Assembly (NCBI RefSeq): GCF_030817175.1
Contig: NZ_JAUSYY010000001.1
Span: 1,984,001 to 2,048,000 of the forward strand
Source of the DNA: Agromyces ramosus
Lineage (GTDB): Bacteria > Actinomycetota > Actinomycetes > Actinomycetales > Microbacteriaceae
Direction of reading: 5' to 3'
Length of the DNA stretch: 64,000 nucleotides
Position numbers and translations under genes: made by a program. The notes below the pieces were generated by a model, which saw only the letters and a list, made by a program, of their open reading frames with translations, was not told the origin of the DNA and ran no database searches. Shown here piece by piece: positions 1-9,443 of the stretch (position 1 is the stretch's first letter; each line of letters opens with the position of its first letter).

Positions 1-238
1 GCGGGCACGCCGGTCGTTCGAGCCTGCTCCGGAACGGGCGGCTGACGCCCGAAATGGGGGCAGCGCGCGCGCCCGTCAACGAGTACAACTATGGGTACCC
101 GACAACTGAGTAAATCTCGCACAATGTGGGATCCCCTCCGTTTCAGCTCGACCAGTTTCGCCCCCATCGCCCAGGTGGCCGCGGAGCACCACCCAGTGCG
201 CCGTCCCCACAACATCCCATCCCCCTTCAGGACATTCG
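1..238. other. Non-coding leader before the first gene
   Basis: No open frame here looks coding. A small hairpin (CGGGCG, 5-nt loop, CGCCCG) lies at 35-51 and could end a gene outside the window. I could not fix a convincing -35/-10 pair. The only clear signal is AGGA at 229-232, six bases before the TTG at 239. Confidence 0.5.
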
Positions 239-3200
239 TTGCCCGAGCGAATCAGCCGAGGAAATCTTCGGCAACCCCATCCGCCGTACCTGCGCCGTAC
301 GAAGTCGTCGGTACTCGCGGTACTCGTCGCGCTCGCCGTCGGCGTCATGGCAAGCATCGTCGCACCGCCGGCGCCCGCGGCGGCGGCGTGCGCCAACGAG
401 GTCGCCTGCGAGAACGCGAAGCCCGGTGCCGCCCCCGGAGAGTGGGACGTCGCCGGCGACGGCGATGCCGACATCCAGGGGTTCGCCACGGACATCAGCG
501 TCGACCGGGGCAACCGCATCGACTTCAAGGTCGATACCGACGCCCGCGCCTACTCGATCACCGTCTACCGCACCGGCTGGTACCAGGGGCTCGGGGCACG
601 GAAGATCACCACGATCTCGCCGAGCGCGCCGTTGCCGCAGCTCCAGCCGACCTGCCGTTCGGATGCCTCGACCCAGCTCTTCGACTGCGGCAACTGGGGC
701 GTCTCGGCTACCTGGAACGTGCCCGCGACCGCAGTCTCCGGAGTGTATGTCGCGCTGCTCCAGCGAGCCGACACGGGCGGGCGCAGCCACATCATCTTCG
801 TCGTCCGCGATGACGACAGTGACTCCGAGGTCCTGCTCCAGACGGCTGACACGACGTGGCAGGCCTACAACGGATACGGAGGCTCGAGCTTCTACTTCGG
901 CGGCCAGAACGGGCGCTCCTACGAAGCGAGCTACAACCGGCCCTTCTCGACCCGCGCCGACAACAACGGTCGCGACTTCTACTTCTCGAGCGAGTACGCG
1001 CAGGTGCGCTTCCTCGAGCGCAACGGCTACGACGTCTCCTACCTCGCCGGCGTCGACACCGACCGGTTCGGTGAGCTCCTGCTGAACCACCAGGTGTTCA
1101 TCTCCGTCGGACACGACGAGTACTGGTCGGGCCGGCAGCGTGCCAACATCGAGGCTGCACGCGACGCCGGAGTGCACCTGCAGTTCCTCGGGGGCAACGA
1201 CGGCTACTGGCGCACCCGCTACGCCCCCTCGATCGACGCGAGCGCCACCGCCTACCGCACCCTCGTCTGCTACAAGGAGACCAGGTCGAACGCGAAGATC
1301 GACCCGTCGACCGAGTGGACCGGCACCTGGAGGGACCCCCGCTTCGCACCGACCTCGGCCGGTGCGAACCGCCCCGAGAACGCCCTCATCGGCACGCTCT
1401 ACGTGGCCAACCACAACGACCTCGCGGTGACCGTCTCGTCGGACGAGGGCAAGCTTCGCCTGTGGCGGGGCACGTCGCTCACGAACCTCGCGGCCGGGTC
1501 GAGCGCCCAGCTCGCGCCGCACACCATCGGCTACGAGTCCAACGAGGACCTCGACAACGGGTGGCGCCCGCCGGGGCTCATCCGGCTGTCGACGACCACC
1601 GGTCCGACCCCCGAGTACCTGCAGGACTACGGCAACACCGTGCGGCCGGGCACGACCACCCACCACCTCACCCTCTACCGTGCGGCGAGCGGTGCGCTCG
1701 TCTTCTCGGCCGGATCCATCCAGTGGCCCTGGGGACTCGACCAGGAGCACGACGGCGCGGGCGCTCCAGCCGACGCGCGCATGCAACAGGCTCAGGTGAA
1801 CCTGCTCGCCGACATGGGGGCACTCGCCACAACGCTGCAGGGCGGCCTCGTCGCCGCCACGCCGAGCACCGATCACACCGCGGCCTCCGCCGTCATCAAC
1901 GCCCCTGCCGCCGGCGCGCAGATCCCGAACGGCGCGACGGTCGACGTCACCGGCACCGCCAGCGACGTCGGCGGCAGGGTCGCCGGGGTCGAGGTCTCGA
2001 CCGACGGGGGCGCATCGTGGCACCCCGCGACCGGCACCACGAACTGGAGCTACCGCTACGTGCAGCACGGACGCGGGACATCCGACATCCGGGTGCGTGC
2101 CATCGATGACAGCGCGAACATCCCCGCCCAGCCGGCGACGGTGGCGACGACCGTCATCGGCCCGTTCTCGGTGTTCGGCGAGCAGGTGCCCGCGATCGTC
2201 GACTCGGGTGACACCTCAGGGGTCGAGCTCGGGTTGCGATTCACGCCCACCGACGACGGCTACGTGTCGGGGGTGCGCTTCTACAAGTCGAGCCTGAACA
2301 CGGGCGCGCACGTCGGATCCCTCTGGTCACCGCAGGGCGAGCGCCTCGCGAGTGTCGCCTTCGCCGACGAGACGGCGAGCGGATGGCAGCGGGCGGTCTT
2401 CAACCCGGCGGTCGCCGTCTCGGCCGGCTCGAGGTACACGATCTCCTACACGGCGCCGAGGGGCCACTACTCGGTGCAGGGCAACGCCTTCTGGTCGGCC
2501 GGCATCGGATACGACCCGCTCCTCGTCGACGGCGGCTTCGGCGCGCCGCCCGCGGCGGTCTACGGCGCGCCCGGGGCGTTCCCGTCGAACTCCTTCGGGA
2601 GCAGCAACTACTTCGTGGACGCGATCTTCGAGAGCACCGACTCCACGCCCCTCGCCGCAACGAACCTGCGGCCGCCCGGGGGCTCCACGAGCGTGCCCCT
2701 GCACACGACGATCGGCGCCACGTTCCTGAAGAACGTCGTCTCGGCGTCCGTGACGTTCAACGTTGCCGACGACGTCGGCGCCGCAGTCGCCGGCACGACG
2801 AGCTACGACCCGACCACGCGTACGGCCGCCTTCACCCCGAACGCGCCGTTGCGCGAATTCGTCGCCTACTCGGTCACGCTCAGCGCCACCCCGGCCGGCT
2901 CGACCTCGCCGCCCGCGCAGGTCGCGGCGTGGGGCTTCACCACGGTGAGGCCGACCCCGGCGCCCGGCGCCTGCCCCTGCCGCCTCTTCAACGACTCCAC
3001 GACGCCCGCCGTGCTCGAGGTCGCGGACTCGGCGGCCGTGACCCTCGGCGTGCGATTCACGCCCTCCGTCGACGGGACCGTCACCGGGGTCGCGTTCTAC
3101 AAGGGAGCCGGCAACACCGGCCAGCACGTCGGAACGCTGTGGTCGGCCACCGGTGCGCAGCTCGCGACCGCGACGTTCAGCGGCGAGAGCACGAGTGGAT

Positions 3201-4990
3201 GGCAGACCGTCGACTTCGCCGAGCCGATCGACGTGACCGCTGGCACGTCGTACGTCGCTGCCTATCGCACGACCGTCGGCAAGTACTCGGCGACCCCTGG
3301 GGCGTTCTCGGGCAGCGGCGTGAGCTACGGCCCGCTGAGTGCCGGCACCCAGGCCGGCGCGTACACCTATGGCACGGGCTTCCCGGGCAACGCGAGCACC
3401 ACGAGCTACCTCGTCGACGTCGTCTTCGAGAAGGGCGCCGATCCCATCGCGATCGTCTCCACGACGCCCGCCGCCGGCGCGATGGGGGTCGACCGGGCGA
3501 GCGCGATCTCGGCGACGCTCTCCGTGCCGATCACGAGCGGATACGAACTCGCCGTGTCGAGCCGGGGCACCGCGATCGCGGGCGCCACCGCACTCTCCGC
3601 CGACCGCACGACCGTGACGTTCACGCCGGCCGCGCCGCTGCCGAACGGCGCGACGATCAACGTCGCCCTGACCGGCGTGCGCTCGGATTCGGGCTCGGTG
3701 CTCGCGACGAAGCGCTGGTCGTTCGCCACGGTCGACTCGACGGGCGCGACCACCGCGTACTCGCTCTTCGGCAGCGCCACTCCGGCGACACCCGCGACCG
3801 ACGACGGATCCTCGGTCGAGCTCGCCGTCGCCTTCCAGGCGTCGCAGCCCGGCGAGATCACCGCCATCCGCTTCTACAAGGGAGCGGGGAACGGCGGCAC
3901 GCACACCGGGTCCCTCTGGAACGACGCCGGCGACCGGATCGCGTCGGTGACGTTCGCGAACGAGACCGAGACGGGATGGCAGACCGCCCTGCTCGAGAGC
4001 CCCGTCGTGCTCGAGGCCGGCCAGGTGGTCGTCGTCTCGTACCTGGCCCCGCAGGGGCGCTACGCCGCAACCGGTGGATACTTCCAGAACCCCGCCGCGA
4101 ACGGACCGCTCGTCGCGCCCGCCGAGGGGAACGGCCGATACCGGTACGGCGCGGGCGGCACGCTTCCGACGTCGACGTGGAACCGAACGAACTACTTCGT
4201 CGACGTCCTCTTCACCACCAGCACGCTCGCGCCGGTGACGGTGACCTCGACCAGCCCCACCTCGGGGCAACAAGACGCCGCGACGGGGGAGCGGGTATCA
4301 GCCCAGTTGTCCGCCACCCCCGTCGCGGCCCCAACCCTCGTCGTGACCGGCCCGGCCGGCGCCGTCGCGGGACAGACGGCGTGGGACGCCCCGACGAACA
4401 CCGTGTCGTTCACCCCGGACGCCCCGCTCGCCTGGTCGACGCCCTACACGGCGACGGTCGGTGTGGGCGGCCAGACGCCACCCGGCGGAACCTGGGACTT
4501 CACCACCCGCGCAGAGCCGCAGGCGGTCTCGATCTTCTCCGCCACGGCCGGGCCCGCCCGCACCGACTGGGACGACGCGACCGGCATCCAGCTCGGCGTT
4601 CGCTTCACGTCCTCCGTGGCCGGCGTCGTCAGCGGCATCCGATTCTTCAAGGTCGCCGGCGATGCGAACACGCACACCGTGCGCCTCTGGGCGGGCAGCG
4701 GCGGCACCGCGCTCGCCACCGCCACGTCGATCGGCGAGACCGCGAGCGGATGGCAGACCGTGTACTTCGCCGCTCCGGTGCCGATCGACGCGAACACGGA
4801 GTACCGGGCGAGCTACTTCACCCCGCGCGGACGGTACGCCGCCGACCCCGGTGCTCTCGCCGAGGCGGTCGTCGCCGCACCGCTTTCGACGCTGCCCGTC
4901 GGCGGGGTCTACCTCTACGGCACGGGATTCCCGAGCGGGACCGCGCCGCACAACTACTGGGCGGATGTCATGTTCACGCCCGGCGAATGA
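239..4990 (+). CDS. Large secreted protein: dimethylformamidase-like region, Ig-like domains and four DUF4082 repeats
   Basis: The product has 1583 residues. A Sec-type signal peptide is visible: RRTKSS, then a hydrophobic stretch, then APAAAA. Residues about 60-545 resemble the large subunit of N,N-dimethylformamidase (for example GHDEYWS near 293). An Ig-like domain follows at about 550-640. Four repeats of about 155 residues (about 640-799, 914-1066, 1174-1327, 1430-1580) share the pattern of TxG-V-G-RFYK, then H-G-LW, then SGWQ, and a YFVD-type end; this is DUF4082. Three Ig-like (Big_5-type) spacers alternate with them. There is no LPXTG motif. The start is TTG, chosen because AGGA sits 6 nt upstream. 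It stands 39 bp before the sugar-nucleotide genes, so it may be the secreted factor of the polysaccharide locus. The enzymatic role is unknown; amidase activity should not be assumed. Confidence 0.85.
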   Translation: MPERISRGNLRQPHPPYLRRTKSSVLAVLVALAVGVMASIVAPPAPAAAACANEVACENAKPGAAPGEWDVAGDGDADIQGFATDISVDRGNRIDFKVDTDARAYSITVYRTGWYQGLGARKITTISPSAPLPQLQPTCRSDASTQLFDCGNWGVSATWNVPATAVSGVYVALLQRADTGGRSHIIFVVRDDDSDSEVLLQTADTTWQAYNGYGGSSFYFGGQNGRSYEASYNRPFSTRADNNGRDFYFSSEYAQVRFLERNGYDVSYLAGVDTDRFGELLLNHQVFISVGHDEYWSGRQRANIEAARDAGVHLQFLGGNDGYWRTRYAPSIDASATAYRTLVCYKETRSNAKIDPSTEWTGTWRDPRFAPTSAGANRPENALIGTLYVANHNDLAVTVSSDEGKLRLWRGTSLTNLAAGSSAQLAPHTIGYESNEDLDNGWRPPGLIRLSTTTGPTPEYLQDYGNTVRPGTTTHHLTLYRAASGALVFSAGSIQWPWGLDQEHDGAGAPADARMQQAQVNLLADMGALATTLQGGLVAATPSTDHTAASAVINAPAAGAQIPNGATVDVTGTASDVGGRVAGVEVSTDGGASWHPATGTTNWSYRYVQHGRGTSDIRVRAIDDSANIPAQPATVATTVIGPFSVFGEQVPAIVDSGDTSGVELGLRFTPTDDGYVSGVRFYKSSLNTGAHVGSLWSPQGERLASVAFADETASGWQRAVFNPAVAVSAGSRYTISYTAPRGHYSVQGNAFWSAGIGYDPLLVDGGFGAPPAAVYGAPGAFPSNSFGSSNYFVDAIFESTDSTPLAATNLRPPGGSTSVPLHTTIGATFLKNVVSASVTFNVADDVGAAVAGTTSYDPTTRTAAFTPNAPLREFVAYSVTLSATPAGSTSPPAQVAAWGFTTVRPTPAPGACPCRLFNDSTTPAVLEVADSAAVTLGVRFTPSVDGTVTGVAFYKGAGNTGQHVGTLWSATGAQLATATFSGESTSGWQTVDFAEPIDVTAGTSYVAAYRTTVGKYSATPGAFSGSGVSYGPLSAGTQAGAYTYGTGFPGNASTTSYLVDVVFEKGADPIAIVSTTPAAGAMGVDRASAISATLSVPITSGYELAVSSRGTAIAGATALSADRTTVTFTPAAPLPNGATINVALTGVRSDSGSVLATKRWSFATVDSTGATTAYSLFGSATPATPATDDGSSVELAVAFQASQPGEITAIRFYKGAGNGGTHTGSLWNDAGDRIASVTFANETETGWQTALLESPVVLEAGQVVVVSYLAPQGRYAATGGYFQNPAANGPLVAPAEGNGRYRYGAGGTLPTSTWNRTNYFVDVLFTTSTLAPVTVTSTSPTSGQQDAATGERVSAQLSATPVAAPTLVVTGPAGAVAGQTAWDAPTNTVSFTPDAPLAWSTPYTATVGVGGQTPPGGTWDFTTRAEPQAVSIFSATAGPARTDWDDATGIQLGVRFTSSVAGVVSGIRFFKVAGDANTHTVRLWAGSGGTALATATSIGETASGWQTVYFAAPVPIDANTEYRASYFTPRGRYAADPGALAEAVVAAPLSTLPVGGVYLYGTGFPSGTAPHNYWADVMFTPGE

Positions 4991-5029
4991 CCGTGACGCG
5001 AGCGGCGAGATCGTGGAGAGGGAGTGCAC

Positions 5030-6124
5030 ATGGACCGGCTGGGCGTCGCGGTGATCGGTGCCGGCTACTGGGGTCCGAACCTCAGCCGAAACTTCCGGGC
5101 GAGCGAGGACTGGCGTGTCGCGGCGATCTGCGACCTCGACCTCGAGCGGGCGAGACGTGTGGCGGAGGCCATCGGCGGCACGCGGATCACGAGTTCGGTC
5201 GATGAGGTGCTCTCCGACCCGCTCGTCGATGCGGTCGCCATCGCCACCCCGGCCCGCACGCACCACGGCCTCGCCCTCGCCGCGCTCCGCGCGGGCAAGC
5301 ACGTGCTCGTCGAGAAGCCGCTCGCCGACAGCTCAGAGCACGGCAGCTCGATGATCGCCACGGCGCAGGCCGCGGGGCTCGTGCTCATGGCCGACCACAC
5401 GTACTGCTACACGCCCGCGGTCCTGAAGATCCGCGAGCTCATCGCCGAGGACGCGCTCGGCGACATCCTGTTCATCGACTCGGTGCGCATCAACCTCGGG
5501 CTCGTCCAGCCCGACGTCGACGTCTTCTGGGATCTCGCGCCGCACGACCTGTCGATCATCGACTTCGTGCTCCCCGGCGGACTCCGCGCCGAGGGCGTCG
5601 CCGCGCAGGGCGCCGACCCGCTCGGCGCCGGCAAGTCGTGCATCGGCTACCTCGCCGTGCCGCTCGCGCACGGCGCGATGGCGCACGTGCACGTCAACTG
5701 GCTGAGCCCGACCAAGATCCGCCACATCGTCATCGGCGGCACCCGGCGCACCCTCGTCTGGGACGACCTCAACCCGCAGCAGCGGCTGAGCGTCTACGAC
5801 CGCGGCGTTGACCTCGGCACCCAGAGCGGCTCGGGGGATCGCACGGCGTCGACCATCTCCTACCGGCTCGGCGACACGTGGTCGCCCGCGCTCCCCGAGC
5901 GGGAGGCGCTCGGCTCGATGGTCGGGGAGTTCGCCGCGAGCATTCGCGAAGGGCGACCCTCGCGCACCGACGGGTACGCGGCGCTGCGGGTGCTGCGGGT
6001 GCTCGAGGCGGCGACGCGCAGCATCGCGGATGCCGGGAGCCTCACACGCGTCGAACGCGACCCGATCCCGGCCGCGCGTCCCGCCGCCGGCGTCGTCACG
6101 ACTGAACTGGAGGGTGCCCGATGA
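5030..6124 (+). CDS. Gfo/Idh/MocA-family sugar dehydrogenase
   Basis: The product is a 364-residue NAD(P)-dependent oxidoreductase. The Rossmann motif GAGYWGPN stands at about residues 9-16, and EKPLA, whose lysine is catalytic in the family, near 95. In polysaccharide loci such enzymes (WbpB/WlbA type) oxidise C3 of a UDP-sugar acid before transamination. The DegT aminotransferases nearby make a 3-keto then 3-amino sugar route plausible, but that is inference. ATG 5030 is preferred over GTG 5024 because GGGAG at 5020-5024 is properly spaced from it. Its end overlaps the next gene by ATGA. Confidence 0.85.
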   Translation: MDRLGVAVIGAGYWGPNLSRNFRASEDWRVAAICDLDLERARRVAEAIGGTRITSSVDEVLSDPLVDAVAIATPARTHHGLALAALRAGKHVLVEKPLADSSEHGSSMIATAQAAGLVLMADHTYCYTPAVLKIRELIAEDALGDILFIDSVRINLGLVQPDVDVFWDLAPHDLSIIDFVLPGGLRAEGVAAQGADPLGAGKSCIGYLAVPLAHGAMAHVHVNWLSPTKIRHIVIGGTRRTLVWDDLNPQQRLSVYDRGVDLGTQSGSGDRTASTISYRLGDTWSPALPEREALGSMVGEFAASIREGRPSRTDGYAALRVLRVLEAATRSIADAGSLTRVERDPIPAARPAAGVVTTELEGAR

Positions 6125-7113
6125 CCGGCCTGACCGGCGCGAACGTGCTCGTCACGGGCGGTGCCGGGATGATCGGGTCGACGATCGTCGACCAGCTCGT
6201 CGACGCCGACGCCGCATCCGTCGAGGTCCTCGACAACCTCGTGCGCGGACGCACGGAGAATCTCGCCAACGCGCTCGAATCGGGGCGGGTGATCCTCGTC
6301 GAGGGCGACATCCGGGATCGCGGCCTCGTGGACCGGATGACCCGTGGCAAGGACCTCGTCTTCCACCAGGCGGCGATCCGCATCACGCAGTGCGCCGAGG
6401 AACCGCGGCTCGCGCTCGAGGTGCTGGTCGACGGCACGTTCAACGTGCTGGAGGCGGCGGCGCACCACCGGGTCGAGAAGGTCGTGCTCGCCTCGAGTGC
6501 CTCGGTCTACGGTCTGGCCGAGGAGTTCCCGACACCCGAACGGCACCACCACCACGCCAACGACACGTTCTACGGCGCCGCGAAGTCATTCGATGAAGGC
6601 ATGCTCCGCAGCTTCCACTCGATGTACGGGCTCCCGTACGTCGCCCTTCGCTACTTCAACGTCTATGGCCCGCGCATGGACGTGCACGGCCTCTACACCG
6701 AGGTGCTCGTGCGCTGGATGGAGCGGATCGAAGACGGGCGGGCTCCGCTCGTCTTCGGCGACGGCGCCCAGACCATGGACTTCGTGCACACGAGAGACGT
6801 CGCGCGGGCCAACCTCCTCGCCGCCGCGAGCGGCGTGACCGCGGGCGTGTACAACGTGGCGAGCGGCCGGGAGACGAGCCTGCTCGAATTGGCCGAGGCG
6901 CTGCTCGCCGCGATGGACTCGGAGGCCGGCGTGCAGCACGGCCCGGAACGAGCCGTGAACGGGGTGGTACGGCGACTCGGCGACACGAGGGCCGCACGCC
7001 GGGATCTCGGCTTCGAGGCCCGCGTCGGCCTCGAGGAGGGGCTCCGCGAGCTCGTCGACTGGTGGCGCCCGCTGCGAGAGCGGATCGCCGCGTCGAGGTC
7101 GGTGGCGACGTGA
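6121..7113 (+). CDS. NAD-dependent sugar-nucleotide epimerase/dehydratase (extended SDR)
   Basis: This is a 330-residue extended short-chain dehydrogenase. The N-terminal motif GGAGMIGS binds NAD, and the catalytic pair is Y151 and K155 in YGAAK. Length and layout match UDP-glucose 4-epimerase-like proteins (GalE, WbpP). It would epimerise or dehydrate an NDP-sugar in the cytoplasm for the polymer made by this locus. It overlaps the preceding dehydrogenase (ATGA) and the following aminotransferase (GTGA), so the three are translated as a unit. The exact substrate cannot be read from the sequence. Confidence 0.88.
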   Translation: MTGLTGANVLVTGGAGMIGSTIVDQLVDADAASVEVLDNLVRGRTENLANALESGRVILVEGDIRDRGLVDRMTRGKDLVFHQAAIRITQCAEEPRLALEVLVDGTFNVLEAAAHHRVEKVVLASSASVYGLAEEFPTPERHHHHANDTFYGAAKSFDEGMLRSFHSMYGLPYVALRYFNVYGPRMDVHGLYTEVLVRWMERIEDGRAPLVFGDGAQTMDFVHTRDVARANLLAAASGVTAGVYNVASGRETSLLELAEALLAAMDSEAGVQHGPERAVNGVVRRLGDTRAARRDLGFEARVGLEEGLRELVDWWRPLRERIAASRSVAT

Positions 7114-8276
7114 GCGTGCGGGCCGTCGGCACTCCAGGCCGCATCGACGTGATGCGGCCGTGGCTCGGAACCGAGGAGGCCGAGGCCGTCGCTGACGTCA
7201 TCGCCTCGGGCTGGGTGGCGCAGGGACCGCGGGTCGCCGCGTTCGAGCACGCGTTCGCCGCACGGATGGCAGTCGGCCATGCGGTGGCCACCTCCAGCTG
7301 CACGACGGCATTGCACCTGGCGCTCGTCGTCGCCGGAATCGGTCGGGGCGACGATGTCGTCGTGCCATCATTCTCCTTCATCGCCACGGCGAACGCCCCG
7401 GTCTACGTGGGTGCGCGCCCCGTCTTCGCCGATGTCGAGGGCGACACCGGCAACGTGAGCGCGGCGACGATCGCGGCGGCCCTCACGCCAGCGACCCGGG
7501 CGGTCATCGTCGTCGACCAGGGCGGGATGCCGGTCGACCTCGCGCCGATCCGCGCGCTCTGCGATCCGCGCGGCATCGCCGTCATCGAGGACGCCGCCTG
7601 CGGCGTCGGCTCGGAGTACCGTGGTGCACCCGTCGGTGCAGGGGCGGATGTCGCGGTGTGGTCGTTCCATCCGCGGAAGCTCCTCACGACGGGCGAGGGC
7701 GGCATGCTGACCACCTCGAATGCGGAGTGGGCCGATCGCGCCCGCCGGCTTCGCGAACACGCGATGAGCGTCTCCGCCGCAGACCGGCACGCGAGCCTGC
7801 TGGCCCCACCCGAGGAGTACGGCGAGGTCGGGTTCAACTACCGCATGACGGACCTGCAGGCTGCGATCGGCCTCGTGCAGCTCGGCAGGCTCGGCGCGAT
7901 CGTCGGACGACGGCGAGAGTTCGCGGCGCGATATGCATCAGGGCTCGCCGGCGTCGGAGGCATCCGCGTCATCGGCGATCCGCCGCACGGCCGGAGCAAC
8001 TTCCAGTCGTACTGGATCGAGGTGCTGGCCGAGTACCCGCTCGATCGCGAGGGGCTCCTCGCCCGGCTCGCCGAGGCCGGCGTCTCGGCGCGCCGGGGCA
8101 TCATGGCGTCGCACCGGCAGCCGGCGCACCGGTCGCGGGACACCGGTTCGGCGACCCTCGCGACGACCGATCGGCTGACGACGGGCACGCTGATCCTCCC
8201 GCTCCACCACGCGCTCGACGGCGACGACCTCGATCGCGTGGTCGACGTCATCCGGACCGCCGCATCGGAGACGTGA
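7110..8276 (+). CDS. DegT/DnrJ/EryC1/StrS-family sugar aminotransferase (first copy)
   Basis: The product is a 388-residue PLP-dependent aminotransferase. The Schiff-base lysine is K190 in SFHPRKLLTTGEGG, and DAACGVG matches the cofactor-binding region. The family transfers an amino group to a keto-sugar nucleotide. GTG 7110 is chosen because it overlaps the previous stop (GTGA); the open frame runs further upstream only inside the epimerase gene. Its proximity to the Gfo/Idh dehydrogenase suggests that it acts on that enzyme's keto product. A second, different DegT gene lies at 10926, so the polymer may carry two amino-sugar positions. Confidence 0.88.
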   Translation: MSVRAVGTPGRIDVMRPWLGTEEAEAVADVIASGWVAQGPRVAAFEHAFAARMAVGHAVATSSCTTALHLALVVAGIGRGDDVVVPSFSFIATANAPVYVGARPVFADVEGDTGNVSAATIAAALTPATRAVIVVDQGGMPVDLAPIRALCDPRGIAVIEDAACGVGSEYRGAPVGAGADVAVWSFHPRKLLTTGEGGMLTTSNAEWADRARRLREHAMSVSAADRHASLLAPPEEYGEVGFNYRMTDLQAAIGLVQLGRLGAIVGRRREFAARYASGLAGVGGIRVIGDPPHGRSNFQSYWIEVLAEYPLDREGLLARLAEAGVSARRGIMASHRQPAHRSRDTGSATLATTDRLTTGTLILPLHHALDGDDLDRVVDVIRTAASET

Positions 8277-8277
8277 C

Positions 8278-8367
8278 ATGGGCCTGCTCATCCCGATGGT
8301 CGGTGGTGGTGCCGTCGCGACGCCGGGCGTGCCCGCCATCCCCGGCTCGACGGGGCCGGGCTCATGA
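8278..8367 (+). CDS. Candidate 29-residue peptide coupled to the next gene
   Basis: ATG 8278 begins one base after the aminotransferase stop, and the frame ends with TGA at 8365-8367, so the next gene's ATGA overlaps it. GGAG at 8267-8270 is 7 nt before the ATG, a proper ribosome-binding site. The peptide is rich in Gly, Pro and Ala with no charged residue and no membrane segment. The downstream glycosyltransferase has no good ribosome-binding site of its own, so this frame may act mainly as a translational coupler. It could instead be the remnant of a decayed gene. Confidence 0.45.
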   Translation: MGLLIPMVGGGAVATPGVPAIPGSTGPGS

Positions 8368-9443
8368 GGCTGCGCCGGGAGCGGCCCGACGATGCCCGCC
8401 CCGGCGTCACCGTCGTCATCCCGTGCTACCGCTACGGACGGTTCCTCGTGGACGCCGTGGCGGCGGTGCTCGACCAGCACGACGTGGAGGCGCGCGTCGT
8501 CATCGTCGACGACGCGTCGCCCGACGACTCGGCCGCCGTGGCCCGGCGGATCGCGGACGCGGATCCCCGCGTGAGCGTCATCGTGCACGCCGCGAACGCC
8601 GGACACATCGCGACCTACAACGACGGGCTCGCCGCGGTCACCACGGAGTTCGTCTCCCTCGTCTCCGCCGACGACCTCGTCGCCCCGGGCGCGCTCGGGC
8701 GCGCCGCGCGCCTCATGCTCGCCGAACCCCGGGTCGGCATGGTCTACGGACTGCCGCTCGAGTTCGGCGGCGAGGGCGCTCCGCCGCCGGTGCCCCGGTC
8801 GCGGCGGTCGACGTGGACGATCTGGCCCGGCCAGGAGTGGATCGGACTCTCGTGCCGCCGCGGTCGAAGCTTCATCCTCTCGCCGGAGGTCGTGATGCGC
8901 ACCGAGGCGATGCGCTCGGTGGGTCCGTACAACCCGGCACTCCCGCACTCGGGCGACCTCGAGTACTGGCTTCGCACGGCCGCGCGCTGGGATGTCGGGC
9001 GCGTCAACGGTCCCGTCCAGGCCCTGTATCGCGTGCACTCGGCGAACATGCACCTCACCTCCTTCGCGACGATGGAGCTCGACCTCCTCCACCGCGCGCT
9101 CGCGTTCCGCACGCTCGGGGCCCCGGGCACGCGTGAGGCGCTCGCCGATGCCGGCGCGATGGTCGCGCGAGCGCACCGTGCGATCGCACGAGAGGCGCTG
9201 TTGCTCGCGCAGCGTGAACTCGATCGCGGCGGCGACCCCGCGGCCGCCTGCGGGCTCTTCCGCGTGGCCGGCGAGGTCCGCCGCTCGTCGCTGCGCGGTC
9301 GCCGAGGTCGTGCGGTCGTGCGTCGGCTCCGCAGGGCCGAGGTGGGCGGCGAGCCCGCGATCGCACAGCGCAGCCTCGAGGCCGGGCGGCGACAGCTCGA
9401 CCGGATCCGCTGGACCGTGTGGCGGTATGCGGGGGTCTCATGA
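8364..9443 (+). CDS. Family 2 glycosyltransferase
   Basis: The product has 359 residues with a GT-A fold start, VTVVIPCYRYGRF near residue 15, then VIVDDASPDDS, and SADDL near residue 103 as the metal-binding DxD-like site. PHSGDLEYWLR resembles the acceptor-side motif of family 2 enzymes. It should add one sugar to the lipid-linked repeat unit at the inner membrane. The C-terminal third is Arg-rich and may touch the membrane. The start overlaps the 29-codon frame and the end overlaps the flippase (ATGA). Confidence 0.87.
   Translation: MRLRRERPDDARPGVTVVIPCYRYGRFLVDAVAAVLDQHDVEARVVIVDDASPDDSAAVARRIADADPRVSVIVHAANAGHIATYNDGLAAVTTEFVSLVSADDLVAPGALGRAARLMLAEPRVGMVYGLPLEFGGEGAPPPVPRSRRSTWTIWPGQEWIGLSCRRGRSFILSPEVVMRTEAMRSVGPYNPALPHSGDLEYWLRTAARWDVGRVNGPVQALYRVHSANMHLTSFATMELDLLHRALAFRTLGAPGTREALADAGAMVARAHRAIAREALLLAQRELDRGGDPAAACGLFRVAGEVRRSSLRGRRGRAVVRRLRRAEVGGEPAIAQRSLEAGRRQLDRIRWTVWRYAGVS

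Noticed and set aside
35..51. Hairpin as a transcription terminator of an upstream gene
   Set aside because: The stem is only 6 bp with no T tract, and no upstream gene is visible, so it is noted but not called.
227..2068. 613-codon minus-strand open frame opposite the large secreted protein
   Set aside because: Composition is Arg/Val/Gly-rich shadow sequence without motifs; the plus-strand frame has a signal peptide and clear domains.
2383..5205. 940-codon plus frame inside the DUF4082 region
   Set aside because: It is almost pure Arg/Gly/Ala/Asp, the usual +1 shadow of a high-GC gene, and crosses two real genes.
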